Shown here piece by piece: positions 52,817 to 62,999 of a DNA stretch of 64,000 bases (position 1 is the stretch's first letter; each line of letters begins with the position of its first letter). The position numbers and the translations under genes are program-made. The notes under the pieces were generated by a model. That model saw nothing but the letters and a program-made list of their open reading frames with translations. It had not been told where the DNA came from and searched no databases. Source of the stretch: Physcomitrium patens (Eukaryota > Streptophyta > Bryopsida > Funariales > Funariaceae); NCBI RefSeq assembly GCF_000002425.4, contig NC_037254.1, forward strand, positions 13,523,756 through 13,587,755, in the 5' to 3' direction.

Positions 52817-54208
52817 GTTAGATATAGGGACCAATTCTAGTACCAATATTCAGGGCCCAGTTAATGTCACCCTACTGCAAGCTATACCACCTAATGTGAC
52901 AACAGCGTATGCTCCTTATTTTTCATATCAACAACAAGCATTTATTGTGGGAGAGTTACGAATAATATTAGCCCCAAAAGATTCCAATGAAACCTTGTTA
53001 TTGAACTTGATGAAGAAAATGGAAGAAATGGCCGTTAATATGGCCAAAGATAAGGAGAAGAGGCAAAAGCCTACCAATACTAGGACCAATGTATGATGCA
53101 GTAATTGTAAGGGATATGGTCATTTGGTAACAGAATGTCCTTTATCCTCACAAATAATAGGTAAATGTACATTTTACGGAGCATAGCATTTAATAGCTAA
53201 TTATTAGAATTGGTAAAGGTACCAACAATTTAGTAATTAGACTATGATCCCACGAATTCCGTGGAATGTCAATCAAGTTCAAACAAAAAATACGTTTGTA
53301 TGGAATAGAAATCGATCTAATCAACAAAATTGAATATTCAATAACTTCCAAAGTTCTTATTTTAATAAGGGATCTTCATCGAATCCCCAGAACTACAATA
53401 AGAAGCAATAGAGGTATCAACAATATGCTCCATTGGTACCATCAAACTAAGTTCTCTTTGTATCAACGGAACAACCAAGATCATTTTCTAACCCTACATG
53501 GAACAAACCTATTAGATATATACCAGTGGAAACATCCAATATGCCTGATGGAGGTATAAGAAGACCACTTCGTTATTTCCATTGTAAACAGATTGATCAT
53601 TATGTGAGTGAATGTCCCAATCTCAGAGCACATGACGATTATGCATCAGTTTGTGGAAATCATAAGTAGTCAAGGCATACGTATCAATAATATAATGCTC
53701 TATTCAATTTCAATAATTGGGATCAATGGATCTAAAGTCAAGAAAAAATCGAGGAAATAAATCAAGGTCCTCAAGTTTCTTTGGTAAATTGAGTGGAATG
53801 TGTCCAAGTCGTTTTTACCAGGAGTTAGCAAAAAGGAAAAAGACGAATTCAACATTTGGATGATCTTGAAGTAAAAGGCTAATCAGATCCAATTATGGGG
53901 CCATCCAATCCAAGTCTTGATATAGTCTCCTTACTCAGTATGAGACCTGAATCGGTTGCGCAACTTAATGAGGTACCAATTACGAATGCTTTGATTTCGT
54001 TCCAAGCCGTTTTGTTCTCTACGTAGTTTCAAAAAACATCTTATCTATTGAAAGATCCTTTCAAGGACGGAAATTCTAAGAAAGCTCCAACTATTGTTCC
54101 AATTTTTGAGTCCAAGGCAGAAGAATATCTTACCTCTCGGAGTTAAATTCAAATCAATGAAAAAAAAGGGCATCAAAAATTACTCTAAATATAGAATTTT
54201 ATGACATT
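52817..54208 (+). pseudogene. A4 gag, part 2
   Basis: Resumes after C1. ATTAYAPYFSYQQQAF and ESNETLLLNLMKKMEEMAVN-like text (A2 25440-25560), then Cys-His boxes: CSNCKGYGHLVTEC (intact, 53094-53140), CTFYGA-HLIANY, HCKQIDHYVSEC (first C absent in reading) and CGNHK-SRHTYQ. Then SMRPESVAQLNEVPITNAL, collinear with A2 26540-26640. A TGA directly precedes the first box. Many stops and some frame slips. Confidence 0.8.
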
Positions 54209-55070
54209 TTGAAGGATCTGGATATTATTCGGCCTTCTATTTCTATGAGACAACTTCTAGCGGTCGTACTAGAATATTATTCTATATTAAATTCATCATT
54301 AACTTGGCATAGGCAACGTAATAAGAAAGTTTGTGAAGTCAGTTTGAACCCTGATTCAGGTGCACCAACCATCAATGTTTTGATTGATGGTATTATGATC
54401 TCAAGAGTTCATGTAGATGGTGGTTCCAGCTTCAATTTAATGAATGTTGATACAATAGATGCTTTAGATTTGAAACACTTAGTATCTACAACATTGGTAT
54501 TATAGATGAAAAATCATAGCCGAGTTAAATCAATGGGTATTTTATAGAGTGTTCAAACTATAATTGTTGGTATTACATATAAAATCAACTATATCATCTT
54601 TTGGCTACAACATTCGATTTTATCATATCCAATTTTATTAGGAAGACCATGGCTTTATCAAACAAAGGCCAAGAATGATTAGGGTCGAGGTACTTTGACA
54701 ATTATCAAGAGCGGAGATAAAATGGTATTAAAAATGTATTTAGTATACTATTATGGGGAATCTCAATTGCCAGTATCTGAATTGACATTAGACAATGAAC
54801 TTAGCTCCAATGATGATTCCGTAGCACCGATTACAAAGGCGGCCATGGAGGCAGCACAACACCCTGGGATGGTTTACCAATGTGGAGATCCGGGAGAGAA
54901 CTTGATATATTCAACGCATTCAAAAAACTCTGATTATGTTAATATTGATTGGATGTCTAAGTATGATGTGCACCATATTAGTGCCATGGACACAAGATTT
55001 AGGACTTCACACATGTTAAACTTATTGATTAATTTTAAACCAGTACAAGAGTTGAAATAGAATATTGTCA
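54209..55070 (+). pseudogene. A4 protease region
   Basis: MKDLDIIRPSISMRQLLAVV, then SGAPTINVLIDGIMISRVHV, active site VDGGSSFNLMNVDTI and LSYPILLGRPWLYQ. It continues with GVRGTLTIIKSGDKMVLKMY-type text and YQCGDPGENLIYSTHSKNSD. Three open pieces (54209-54505, 54695-55060 and the part between) share a frame. Contents match A2 and A3 throughout. Confidence 0.85.
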
Positions 55071-55856
55071 TTGCACCTTTATGTCAAATTATCAACTTGG
55101 TAACCACAGCAGAACCTTGAACAATTAAAGTCTATTAAGGTATTAGGGAGCAGGAGTTGACCCATTAGACAAAATTTTTCTTGCATCATAAATTTGCTTT
55201 TGCTTGGACTTATGATGATTTAAAAGGTATCTCTACTGAAGTCTGTGAGCATCATATTATTTTAGAAGAAAACACTAAACCGGTATGGCAGAGGCAACAT
55301 CGCTTTAATCCTAAATATTCCTTCCTAGTAAAGGAAGAACTAGACAAGCTTCTTTTGGTTGGTTTTAGTTATCCAGTACCGAATAGTAAGTAGGTTTCTT
55401 CAATTGTGATGGTGCCAAAAAAGAATGAAAAAATCCACATTTGTCAGGATTTCTGGAAACTTAATGGGGCCACCAAGAAAGATTACTTTCCATTGCCTTT
55501 TACAGATAGTATATTCGAAGCCATAGTATGTCACAAATTTTATTTGTTCCTCAATGAATTTTCCGAATATAATCAAGTTTAAATTGTAATTGAAGACCAG
55601 CTCAAGACGACCTTTATTACGGATTAGGATACATTTGCTTATCATGTGATGCCTTTTGGATTATGTAATGTCCCAGCCACATTTCAGAGAGTGATGACTC
55701 ATGCCTTCTAAGACTATCTTTGGATATTTATGGAGATCTTTTTAGATGACTTTTGTATATTTAGTACAGAACAAGATCATCTTACTTTTCTAAGAAAATG
55801 TTTGACTCAATGTGCTAACTTTGGAATATCGTTGAACTTGGATAAGTGTCAATTCG
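55071..55856 (+). pseudogene. A4 reverse transcriptase
   Basis: FAFAWTYDDLKGISTEVCEH, RFNPKYSFLVKEELDKLLLV, IVMVPKKNEKIHICQDFWKL, ATKKDYFPLPFTDSIFEAIV, HVMPFGLCNVPATFQRVMTH and the active site FMEIFLDDFCIFSTEQDHL (FLDDF near 55735). Then GISLNLDKCQFGV. The F-(M/L)-D-D-F site is the form I know from Athila-type elements. The rest of RT, RNase H and the integrase catalytic core are missing at 55855. Confidence 0.85.
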
Positions 55857-56230
55857 GTGTTCTATCAGGAAAATTATTGGACCAGTTTACGGATTGCCTT
55901 GGATGAAAGACTCAGTGACAAAGAGTCATTACAATCTCAATTGATGAAATTGGAGGAATTGGATGAAATATGGACTACAGCTCTGTTCAATATGGAAACA
56001 ACTCAAAAATGGGGGAAGAATTACTATAATAGTAAACTGCATCTGAAGAATTTTATGCCCAATGATTTGGTATTGTTGTATGATAACCGGTTTAACCATT
56101 TTCTAAGCAAACTTCAAGTGCACTGGTATGGGCCGTATCGGGTCATTGATGGATTCTCTAATGGTTCTGTTTAATTGGAGGATTTCATAGGCCATCAATT
56201 CAGTACCCTCATTAATAGGAATCAATTACG
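55857..56230 (+). pseudogene. A4 integrase C-terminus
   Basis: 105 codons open: TSLRIALDERLSDKESLQSQ, LMKLEELDEIWTTALFNMET, KNYYNSKLHLKNFMPNDLVL, LYDNRFNHFLSKLQVHWYGP and YRVIDGFSNGSV, then VQLEDFIGHQFSTLINRNQL across a stop. This is the C-terminal domain (K-F-P-G-K-L-x-x-x-W-x-G-P motif). The catalytic core upstream is deleted. Confidence 0.85.
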
Positions 56231-56239
56231 GTTATATAA

Positions 56240-56589
56240 TACATAAAATTTGAGATGGGTTTTCATTTTTTGGGGGGAGGTAACTTTGAATGGACTTAGG
56301 ATAGACCTACTTATGATATAAGTGCATTAGGATGTAAAGGTGACTGAAAGGATAGATATTAATTAATAATGTGACAGATGGGATGGAGGTGAGAAATGGA
56401 TAGTATGGATAACATATTGTCATAATCACTGATAGGAAAAAAATAGGAGTGGGGCACTAGTTAGAGCTCATTCTTTATTGTCATTTTTGGTTGTTTTTTT
56501 GAGATTGCCATTTCTTTTGTTGCTTGCTTATTCAAGAGTAATAGTTCCAATTAAGAGATCAAGAGGTAAAGAGCTTGAGAAGGAGCATC
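56240..56589 (+). other. A4 spacer between pol and post-pol ORF
   Basis: About 350 bp without a frame. Holds the GGAGTGGGGCAC block (56446-56458) and the two sequences used as deletion ends in A2/A3: GATAGTATGGATAACATATTG near 56400 and TTCCAATTAAGAG near 56545. Confidence 0.7.
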
Positions 56590-58277
56590 ATGGCAATTGA
56601 AAGTGCAAAGTGAGCTATAGATATGGATGACAGTGGCCAAAATGTGAGAGCTAAACACATGTCAAAACCATCGTCTGTGATAATCATTACAAATATGGAG
56701 CTGATGAAGTTAGATATCTATTGGATGCCGAGAACAATAAGAGACTTTCAGAATGCACAGTTATTCTAATTTTTGTACTAGTCCGATCACTTACCACTAA
56801 TCAATGTGGCATTAGTGGAGGAATACATTACAAATTACAACCCCGAGGATGGATCGAGTGTCGTACAAGGAAGAATTATCGGGATTGATGAAGCAATCAT
56901 GGAAAAGGTGTTGTTTTTGTTTATTGGAGAGATTGCGGTAGGGGCCGATGAGTCAAGCGATTTCAGCCCCAAAAGATTTTTCAAGGAAAGTATATCATCT
57001 TTTGAAAGGAGCCAAGGTTGGCGAATTGCTAAAACACTTTCATCGAAACTTACGAAATGATTTTGCTTTATGGTGAGGCAATTAAGATTATACCAATATC
57101 CCACATATATGTCCAAATGGTTATTATAAGCAGTAGTAGGAGCGCTAAAAGGGATGGTGTTTAATTAGATAGCTTACGTAGCTACTTGTTTTCATGTGGA
57201 GATATGAGTTAAGTAGAAATTGGAGAAGTTCACATATTTGCTTTGTTCCAACTATATGTCTATTGTGATTATATACACATTGTGTCAAACATTGCCAGTC
57301 AAGAAAAATCTTGTACCAGTGTTAGTGCCTTCGCAGAGAGAACAAAATTTGATCGTACAGAATGTCAACGCAGCAGATATAATACACAAAATTGGGGAGT
57401 CAAGTCGTACATTGGCACAAGGGATCATTCTAGCTATTAAATCGGAGTGAGTTCCAATTTGTTTTGCGATGGGAGAAGAGAATGAAGCCCCAATTATAAT
57501 GGATACTAATCACTTGGTATTTCCACAGGATTAATTGTTCGAAGGATTAGGACTTAAGAATGCTCTATTGAAGCATATTTCACAAATATATTGTATGGTG
57601 TAAGCATTGGATGTAAAAGACAGTAGCAAATGGGAACTAGAGGCCAACAAGAAGGTCATATCAAAGCAGAACCAAAAAAATTACAAAGAAAGAATGCGGA
57701 ATCCAAGTTGACATAGGAGAGGGGATTTTTAAAAAAACAAGAAGCTTAGACGTAAGAAAAAAAATACATATTATGGATTATGGAAGGACAATGGGATGAA
57801 TTGATCCAAACTCACAAGATATGGGATTTGGAATGGGAGAAACTCAAATGCCAATTGCAAGTAGAATGAGAAAAGGCCGAGTTATTGACGAAAGAGGATG
57901 CGAAATTGAGTGACTAATCCAAATGTAAAATAAAAAAGTTGAGGTCAAAAATTAAAGTTTTACAAGTTGAGGTAGAAAAATTGATGAAAGAGTTAACAGT
58001 GAGGAGCTAATCACAAGCGTCAATTGAAGATGTTCTAAAATTGATGACTTAGCAGTAGCATCAATTAGAACTCCATGATGCCCAGATCTTGAAACTGGAG
58101 GCTCAAGTCCTTGAATTGGGAGAGTATAATGAAGATTTCTCAATCCAATTGAGGAATGAGTTGATAGACAAATTAGAAGAGGAGGAAGATTTGCAATTAG
58201 AACCAGAATCAGTGGAACCAACAATGGTTAATGCAATAAGTGATCAATCGGATGATCTAGAAGAAATAGTAATTTTG
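56590..58277 (+). pseudogene. A4 post-pol ORF (aORF) with C-terminal coiled coil
   Basis: From ATG 56590 one frame carries about 370 codons with stops: AIDMDDSGQNVRAKHMSKPS, VEEYITNYNPEDGSSVVQGR, IIGIDEAIMEKVLFLFIGEI, FERSQGWRIAKTLSSKLTK, VVGALKGMVFN and LEKFTYLLCSNYMSIVIIYT. After a frame slip near 57720 the last ~160 codons are Glu/Lys/Leu-rich heptads (KLRSKIKVLQVEVEKLMKEL, LELHDAQILKLEAQVLELGE, DKLEEEEDLQLEPESVE), a likely coiled coil. It lies where Athila has its envelope-like ORF, but I see no signal peptide and no certain membrane helix. Its family is unknown to me. A2 and A3 keep only the last third. Confidence 0.65.
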
Positions 58278-58340
58278 TAGAGTTCTGTTAAGTAGTTTTT
58301 AGAAAGGTAACAATTGTGTGTTTGTGAAGATGCTGTATAA

Positions 58341-58355
58341 ATAGGAGTGGGGCCA
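58341..58355 (+). other. A4 polypurine tract
   Basis: ATAGGAGTGGGGCCA directly before the 3' LTR. Confidence 0.8.
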
Positions 58356-59134
58356 TATAGAATAGATATTAGTTTGTTTTTGTAAGATATTGATAAAATA
58401 GACTAATAGTCCATAGGATAGTCAATTCAGAGGTACAGATGGTTAATTTAGTTATTAAAAGTGATTAATTATAAGATTATGGTTAGAATCTGGAAATAGA
58501 GAGTAAATATATAGGAATAATAGAAGTTAGTTTGAATACCAGACTGTGATAGTCATAAGCTAGAATAAGCTTGGTGCTATCTCTTATTTCTTATTTTTAT
58601 TTTTGGTTTTAGGTTTTGATCACTGTAAAGTGAATCTGTGGAATAAATGAGAGATTGATTTATAAGATATTGAGTATGTAATTGGAGTATTGTGTGGTTG
58701 AATTATTGTGAGAAGATATTGGTAGTTGATTATCAGACTTTGTAAGAGATTGTTAATGAATGGAAGATTATAATTATTGATTATTGAGAGCTATGTGTTT
58801 CAAAAGAAGAAGTCTATAATTATAAAAATTATATGAAGATAGATTGTTTGGAGTGGAAGTTTGTTATTTCTGATATTAAATAAAATTTATGTATTTAGAG
58901 CGATCTTTTAAGATAGTGCGAGAGTTGCACTTTATTATTATCAATGATTGCAGAATACTATTAGGAAGTGGAAAGCATTGTAGTATTCTTTGATATTTTT
59001 AGTGATTCAGAATATGGTTAATTGTATGATCCTAATAAGTAGAATTCATATACTTAGTCTTTCCCTACGTTTGAATCCTCCTATACAGGTTTATTATGAA
59101 AGGAATTTTTAGAATAAGTAAAACGACAATTACA
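58356..59134 (+). repeat. A4 3' LTR
   Basis: TATAGAATAG to AATTACA (CA intact here). Collinear with 44658-45435. Followed by the TCCTT duplication. Confidence 0.85.
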
Positions 59135-59139
59135 TCCTT

Positions 59140-60103
59140 CTAGATCTATTTTACTATAGATCTTTGCTTAATTGAATTGGTCAAGAAGTCTTAAAATCAA
59201 AGGCAAAGGATACCTATTTTTTATGGTGATTTTATTGAGTCCTTGATAATCTACATACAGTCACAGAGATCCATCTTTCTTCTTTACAAATAAGATAGGA
59301 GCTTCAGCTGAGGATTTATAATGGCATGTAAAGTTCTTTGCCAAGTTCTCATTAATATACTCTTTTAATATAGCCAACTCATTTTGCGATAAGCTATAGA
59401 TTGGTCCAAATAGTGGTTGAGCTCTTTCTTATAAATCAATTGAACAATCATAAGGTTGATGCTTTAAAAGAATATTTACATTCTTCTTTTCAAAAATGTC
59501 TTAGAATTCTTTATATTAGCTAAAATTACCACTTAACATTTTTTTACCATTAGAAATGGACATAGCATATATAACAAAAGATGATTCTTTTTTTGCAGCA
59601 TGCATGAAAGCTCTTGCACCTACCAATAAAGGTTTGGAAGTACTAGATTTTTGTACTTCTACTTCGCTAACTCGATTATGGATTATACTATCAAAAAAAT
59701 TAAGGTTACGAAAAATCCAATCTATTTGAAGATTATATTTTTTTAGCCACGATAATCCTAAAATAATTAGATTAGATTGAGATCTTATTATATTAAATAC
59801 TACTATGTTTTTATGATCTTTAATTATTACATCTAAAAGAACAATCTCATGGATAACATTTCTAGAAGATAATAAATGACCATCTATGACTTCTATATGA
59901 ATAGATTTAGTTTTTTTGACTAAAGGTATTTTTTTATTTTTGACAAAATCTTCATCTATAAAACAAGCTGAGGCTCTTGAATCTAATAAGGCAAGGACTT
60001 TGTGATTTTTAGGTCCTAAACGTACATCTATTATAAAATAAGATGAAAGGTCTAAAGAGAGTATAGGACCTTTACTAGATATTGTACATGATTCTAGCCG
60101 CAC
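59140..60103 (-). pseudogene. C2 protease and RT N-terminus
   Basis: Protease (60103-59516, 195 codons open): SSYFIIDVRLGPKNHKVLAL, then LLDSRASACFIDEDF, where the catalytic glycine of D-S-G is R, KIPLVKKTKSIHIEVIDGH, then FNIIRSQSNLIILGLSWLKK (intact I-L-G-L-S-W). RT start at about 59490-59240: [24 protein letters not shown] text and KDGSLWLYVDYQGLNKIT-like text, ending KIDLEG at the A4 insertion. Several stops in the RT part. Confidence 0.85.
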
Positions 60104-61180
60104 TATTCCTATTGTAGCTAGAAAAACTCATTTTTTGACACATTATCTTCTTTGGTAATTGTGCTCCTCATTTTGTAATTACGTTACTTCTTTGGACAAT
60201 ATTGAGCAGTGTGTTTAGCTTCTCTATAATATAAATATAAACCCTCTTGGCAATGTCAAGTCTTTTCTTGCTCTATGAGAGTTTTAAAATGTATTGTATT
60301 AATTTGTATTGAATTTGGCCTTCATGAATACGTTTCAAAAAACTTAAAAGCTATTGCCATTACTTGATTTGTTCTTATCCAGCCAAGTCTTCATTATTGA
60401 CGTCTTTCAAATAATCAATTATGGCATGTAATGGCTTGAGCAATAAATTATTCTAAAGATTATATTTTTGGTATTATTAATAATAAATCTTTGACACTAT
60501 CCTTTAATCCATATCAAAATTGATTGATGAGTGTTTTCTTATTTTAGTCTACATTGCAAGCAAGGTTTTGGAATTCAACAACATATATGGTGGCTAATCA
60601 TGATCCTTATCGTAAAGATAAGAGTTTGGTCTCTATTACTCATTCTCGATCAATTTCTCCAAATGTCACCGTAAACACTTCTAGAAATGAATTCAAATCA
60701 TAAAATAGTCACAAATCTTTTTTTATTAAAGATAAAAATCAAGAGAGAGTACTTCTTGATAGAAGTGCCCCTATGAATCTAACTTGAGTAAATCCATTAA
60801 GATATTGAAAAGAATGCAACCTTAGATAGAGCTTGACTTATTGCAAAAATCCTTGAAATTTTGATCTTGTTCCATGAAACTTCTTAGGCATACTAATCCT
60901 TATCCTTGTCATACTTGTGGAAGCAAAATCCCTTGGATTTGGTTGTGAAGTCAATTTACTTGCTTTCTTTAATTGCACAACTTCTTACCATAGACTTTAA
61001 ACTTTTTTCATAGATATAGGCATAGTACCTCCATGATTCACATTAGAAATATGTGAGATTTCTATTCTAAGAGTGTTGACAAACTTATAAAGATCTATAA
61101 TAGTTACAAATCTATTTTTACTTTTGCTAGGTATAGTATCTATAATCTTTCCTTCCATAGGCAATTTAAACAAATCCAAA
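60104..61180 (-). pseudogene. C2 gag
   Basis: Reading leftwards from 61179: MDLFKLPMEGKIIDTIPSKS, then KFHGTRSKFQGF, RFIGALLSRSTLSWFLSL-type text and FLEVFTVTFGEID, matching C1 VGLVGTLLTGQALSWF and FLEAFAEAFGEHD. Nucleocapsid near 60230: LYLYYREAKHTAQYCPKK, with two Cys to Tyr. Heavily broken by stops. Confidence 0.75.
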
Positions 61181-61184
61181 AAGT

Positions 61185-61400
61185 TAAATTAGAGGAGGGT
61201 AATCCACAACCTCTAATAAAAATTTTCATAAAGAGAGATAATTCATTCTCTTTAAAGAAAGATCAATGTTAAAAAATAAGATTTTTTTTTTTTTTTTTTT
61301 TAAAGGTGGATAGTCTGCAACCTTCAAAAAACAAAAATAGAAGTTGTGTATTACCTTCTTTTAAATTGATATTATTTTTAGTATTTTTTTATTTATCTTG
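61185..61400 (-). other. C2 leader
   Basis: Resembles the C1 leader: plus-strand AGAGGAGGGTAATCCACAAC near 61190 and GTGGATAGTCTGCAACCTTC near 61315. Contains a 20-T run (61282-61301). No primer site or LTR end could be found beyond it. Confidence 0.5.
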
Positions 61401-61559
61401 AGTAATATTAGATATTTTTTTTCTTCCAAGTATTATAATAGAAGAGTTTATCAAAATAAAGAATGCAATGGTATAAATATAAGTAAATTAATAAAGTTAA
61501 TGCTTGTAATGCATCAAGTCAATTTACCACCACAAAGAAAAATAAGAATGACAAAAAGT

Positions 61560-62480
61560 GGAAATATGGAGATGATTGGAGCTGCTTTAACATCTACATC
61601 AAATCATGTCCTTTTTCTTATGGTAGAATACCATTCAAGCACTAAGAACCAAAAATTTCTTTATTTGAGAAGTTTGATGGAACAAAATTAAAGTTTTGAA
61701 GATTTATCAATCAAATACAATTGGTAATTGAATTGCAATCCCAAAGCTTATTTAACTCTATGATTATAAATTAGATTTATTAAAATATTACTTTTTAATT
61801 TTGAATTATCATATTTTTTATCTTTTTTTCAATGATATGATCCAATATTAAATAATTTTGAAGCTTTCATGATAGAATTTTGATCTATATATGAAAAATA
61901 CGGTATAATTTGTATTACAATAAATAAGATTTGTATTTTGTGACAAAAAAATCAATCTATAATATTATATGTTTTATAATTTAGAGAGCTTATGATCAAT
62001 ATCTAATAAGATGATGCTATACTTATTAGCCAATAGTTTTTATAGATTACAATATAAGATAAAGAATTTGATTTTTAATTTATTTGATCCTCAAACATTG
62101 AATAAAATAATTGATTTTACTATAAAATGTGATAATCAATTTTTTAAATTTTGATTTGAAAATTACATAAGTAGGCCTCAACATTATTATAATTCAATGG
62201 CAATACCAACGTCTTTTCAATATATTTCTTTAAAAGTAAAAGATATATAAATTGATGTAATATATTTTAAATATCTTACTGAGCAAGAAAATACTTGTTA
62301 TTAAGAAGGATTGTATTTATATTATAAAAAATAAAAATACATTTCTCAATATTAACTAAAAAAATAATCCAATCATAAAATAAAAAGTATGACTATGAAA
62401 GAAGACAATATGTTATAAAATGAGTTTTCTAACTATAATAGAGATTAAGTAATTAAAACCTTGCACAATACCTAATAAAG
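61560..62480 (+). pseudogene. C3 gag (very decayed)
   Basis: KFLYLRSLMEQN-type text then, across frames, KFEKFDGTKLKF and RFINQIQLVIELQSQS, matching the C1 segment before VGLVGTLL. The remainder to 62480 is AT-rich with scattered similarity only. Confidence 0.5.
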
Positions 62481-62529
62481 GTCTTATTTTCTCTTTAAAA
62501 CCTTTTCTTTGTTTTATAATAGTTGTTAA

Positions 62530-62960
62530 TTTAAGACCTAAATATCACAAAGCCTTTACTTTGGTAGATTCAAGAGCCTCAATTTGTTTTATAGATGAAG
62601 ATTTTGTTAAAAGATATAACATGTTTTTAATAAAGAAAACAAAACTTGTTCATGTAGAAGTCATAGATGGTTGTCCGTTGTCCTCTAGAGATATTATTTA
62701 TAAAAATATTCATGTAGAAGTAATAACTAATAGTTATAGTAGGTTTGTAATATTTAATATCATTAGATTTCATTCTAATCCAGCCATTTTAGGTTTATTG
62801 TAGTTAGAAAAGTACAATCTTTGAATAAATTGGAATTCTTATAGTCTTGATTTTTTTAAAAGTATAACTAAGAGTGGAGTTAATCAAATAGAAAGTCATA
62901 AGTCTTGTACAATCAAATTAATATTTATAGATGTAAGAGCTTTCTTATATATTATAAAAG
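62530..62960 (+). pseudogene. C3 protease
   Basis: ALTLVDSRASICFIDEDFVK, KTKLVHVEVIDGCPLSSRDI, IFNIIRFHSNPAILGLL then a stop (W expected). The active site D-S-R-A has R for the invariant G, the same as in C2 at about 59970. Length and layout match C1 51098-50700. Open for 80 codons. Confidence 0.8.
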
Positions 62961-62999
62961 AAGGATTACCTTGTGTCATTTACACCACACTTATTTCTA

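Larger units (their letters stand above)
44658..59134 (+). mobile_element. A4: longest A-family element, carrying C1
   Basis: Inserted in the C2 RT. LTRs of 778 bp (44658-45435) and 779 bp (58356-59134), both beginning TATAGAATAG. Contents: primer site, gag (45500-46767 and 52817-54150, split by C1), protease, RT to just past the active site, an internal deletion, the integrase C-terminus, and a long post-pol ORF. The deletion (about 55855) is different from those in A2/A3, and A4 alone keeps the post-pol ORF. LTRs differ by about a tenth. Confidence 0.9.
6448..61250 (-). mobile_element. C2: host chromovirus split by two nested insertions
   Basis: A minus-strand chromovirus in three parts. 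Gag, protease and early RT lie at about 61180-59135. RT, RNase H and integrase lie at 44657-42395. Chromodomain, ORF3, polypurine tract and 3' LTR lie at 7834-6448. A4 splits it inside the RT: the text reads KIDLEG at 59135-59160 and then [11 protein letters not shown] at 44657. B1 splits it where integrase reads VFH and continues MSFLEL, matching VFHVSLLEPY of C1. Removing both inserts leaves about 5.7 kb plus the missing 5' LTR. I could not find that 5' LTR; the right border near 61250 is unresolved and may be cut by C3. Confidence 0.75.

Noticed and set aside
56590-57700. Envelope glycoprotein in A4
   Set aside because: No signal peptide, furin-type site or terminal anchor that I can see; position alone is not enough.
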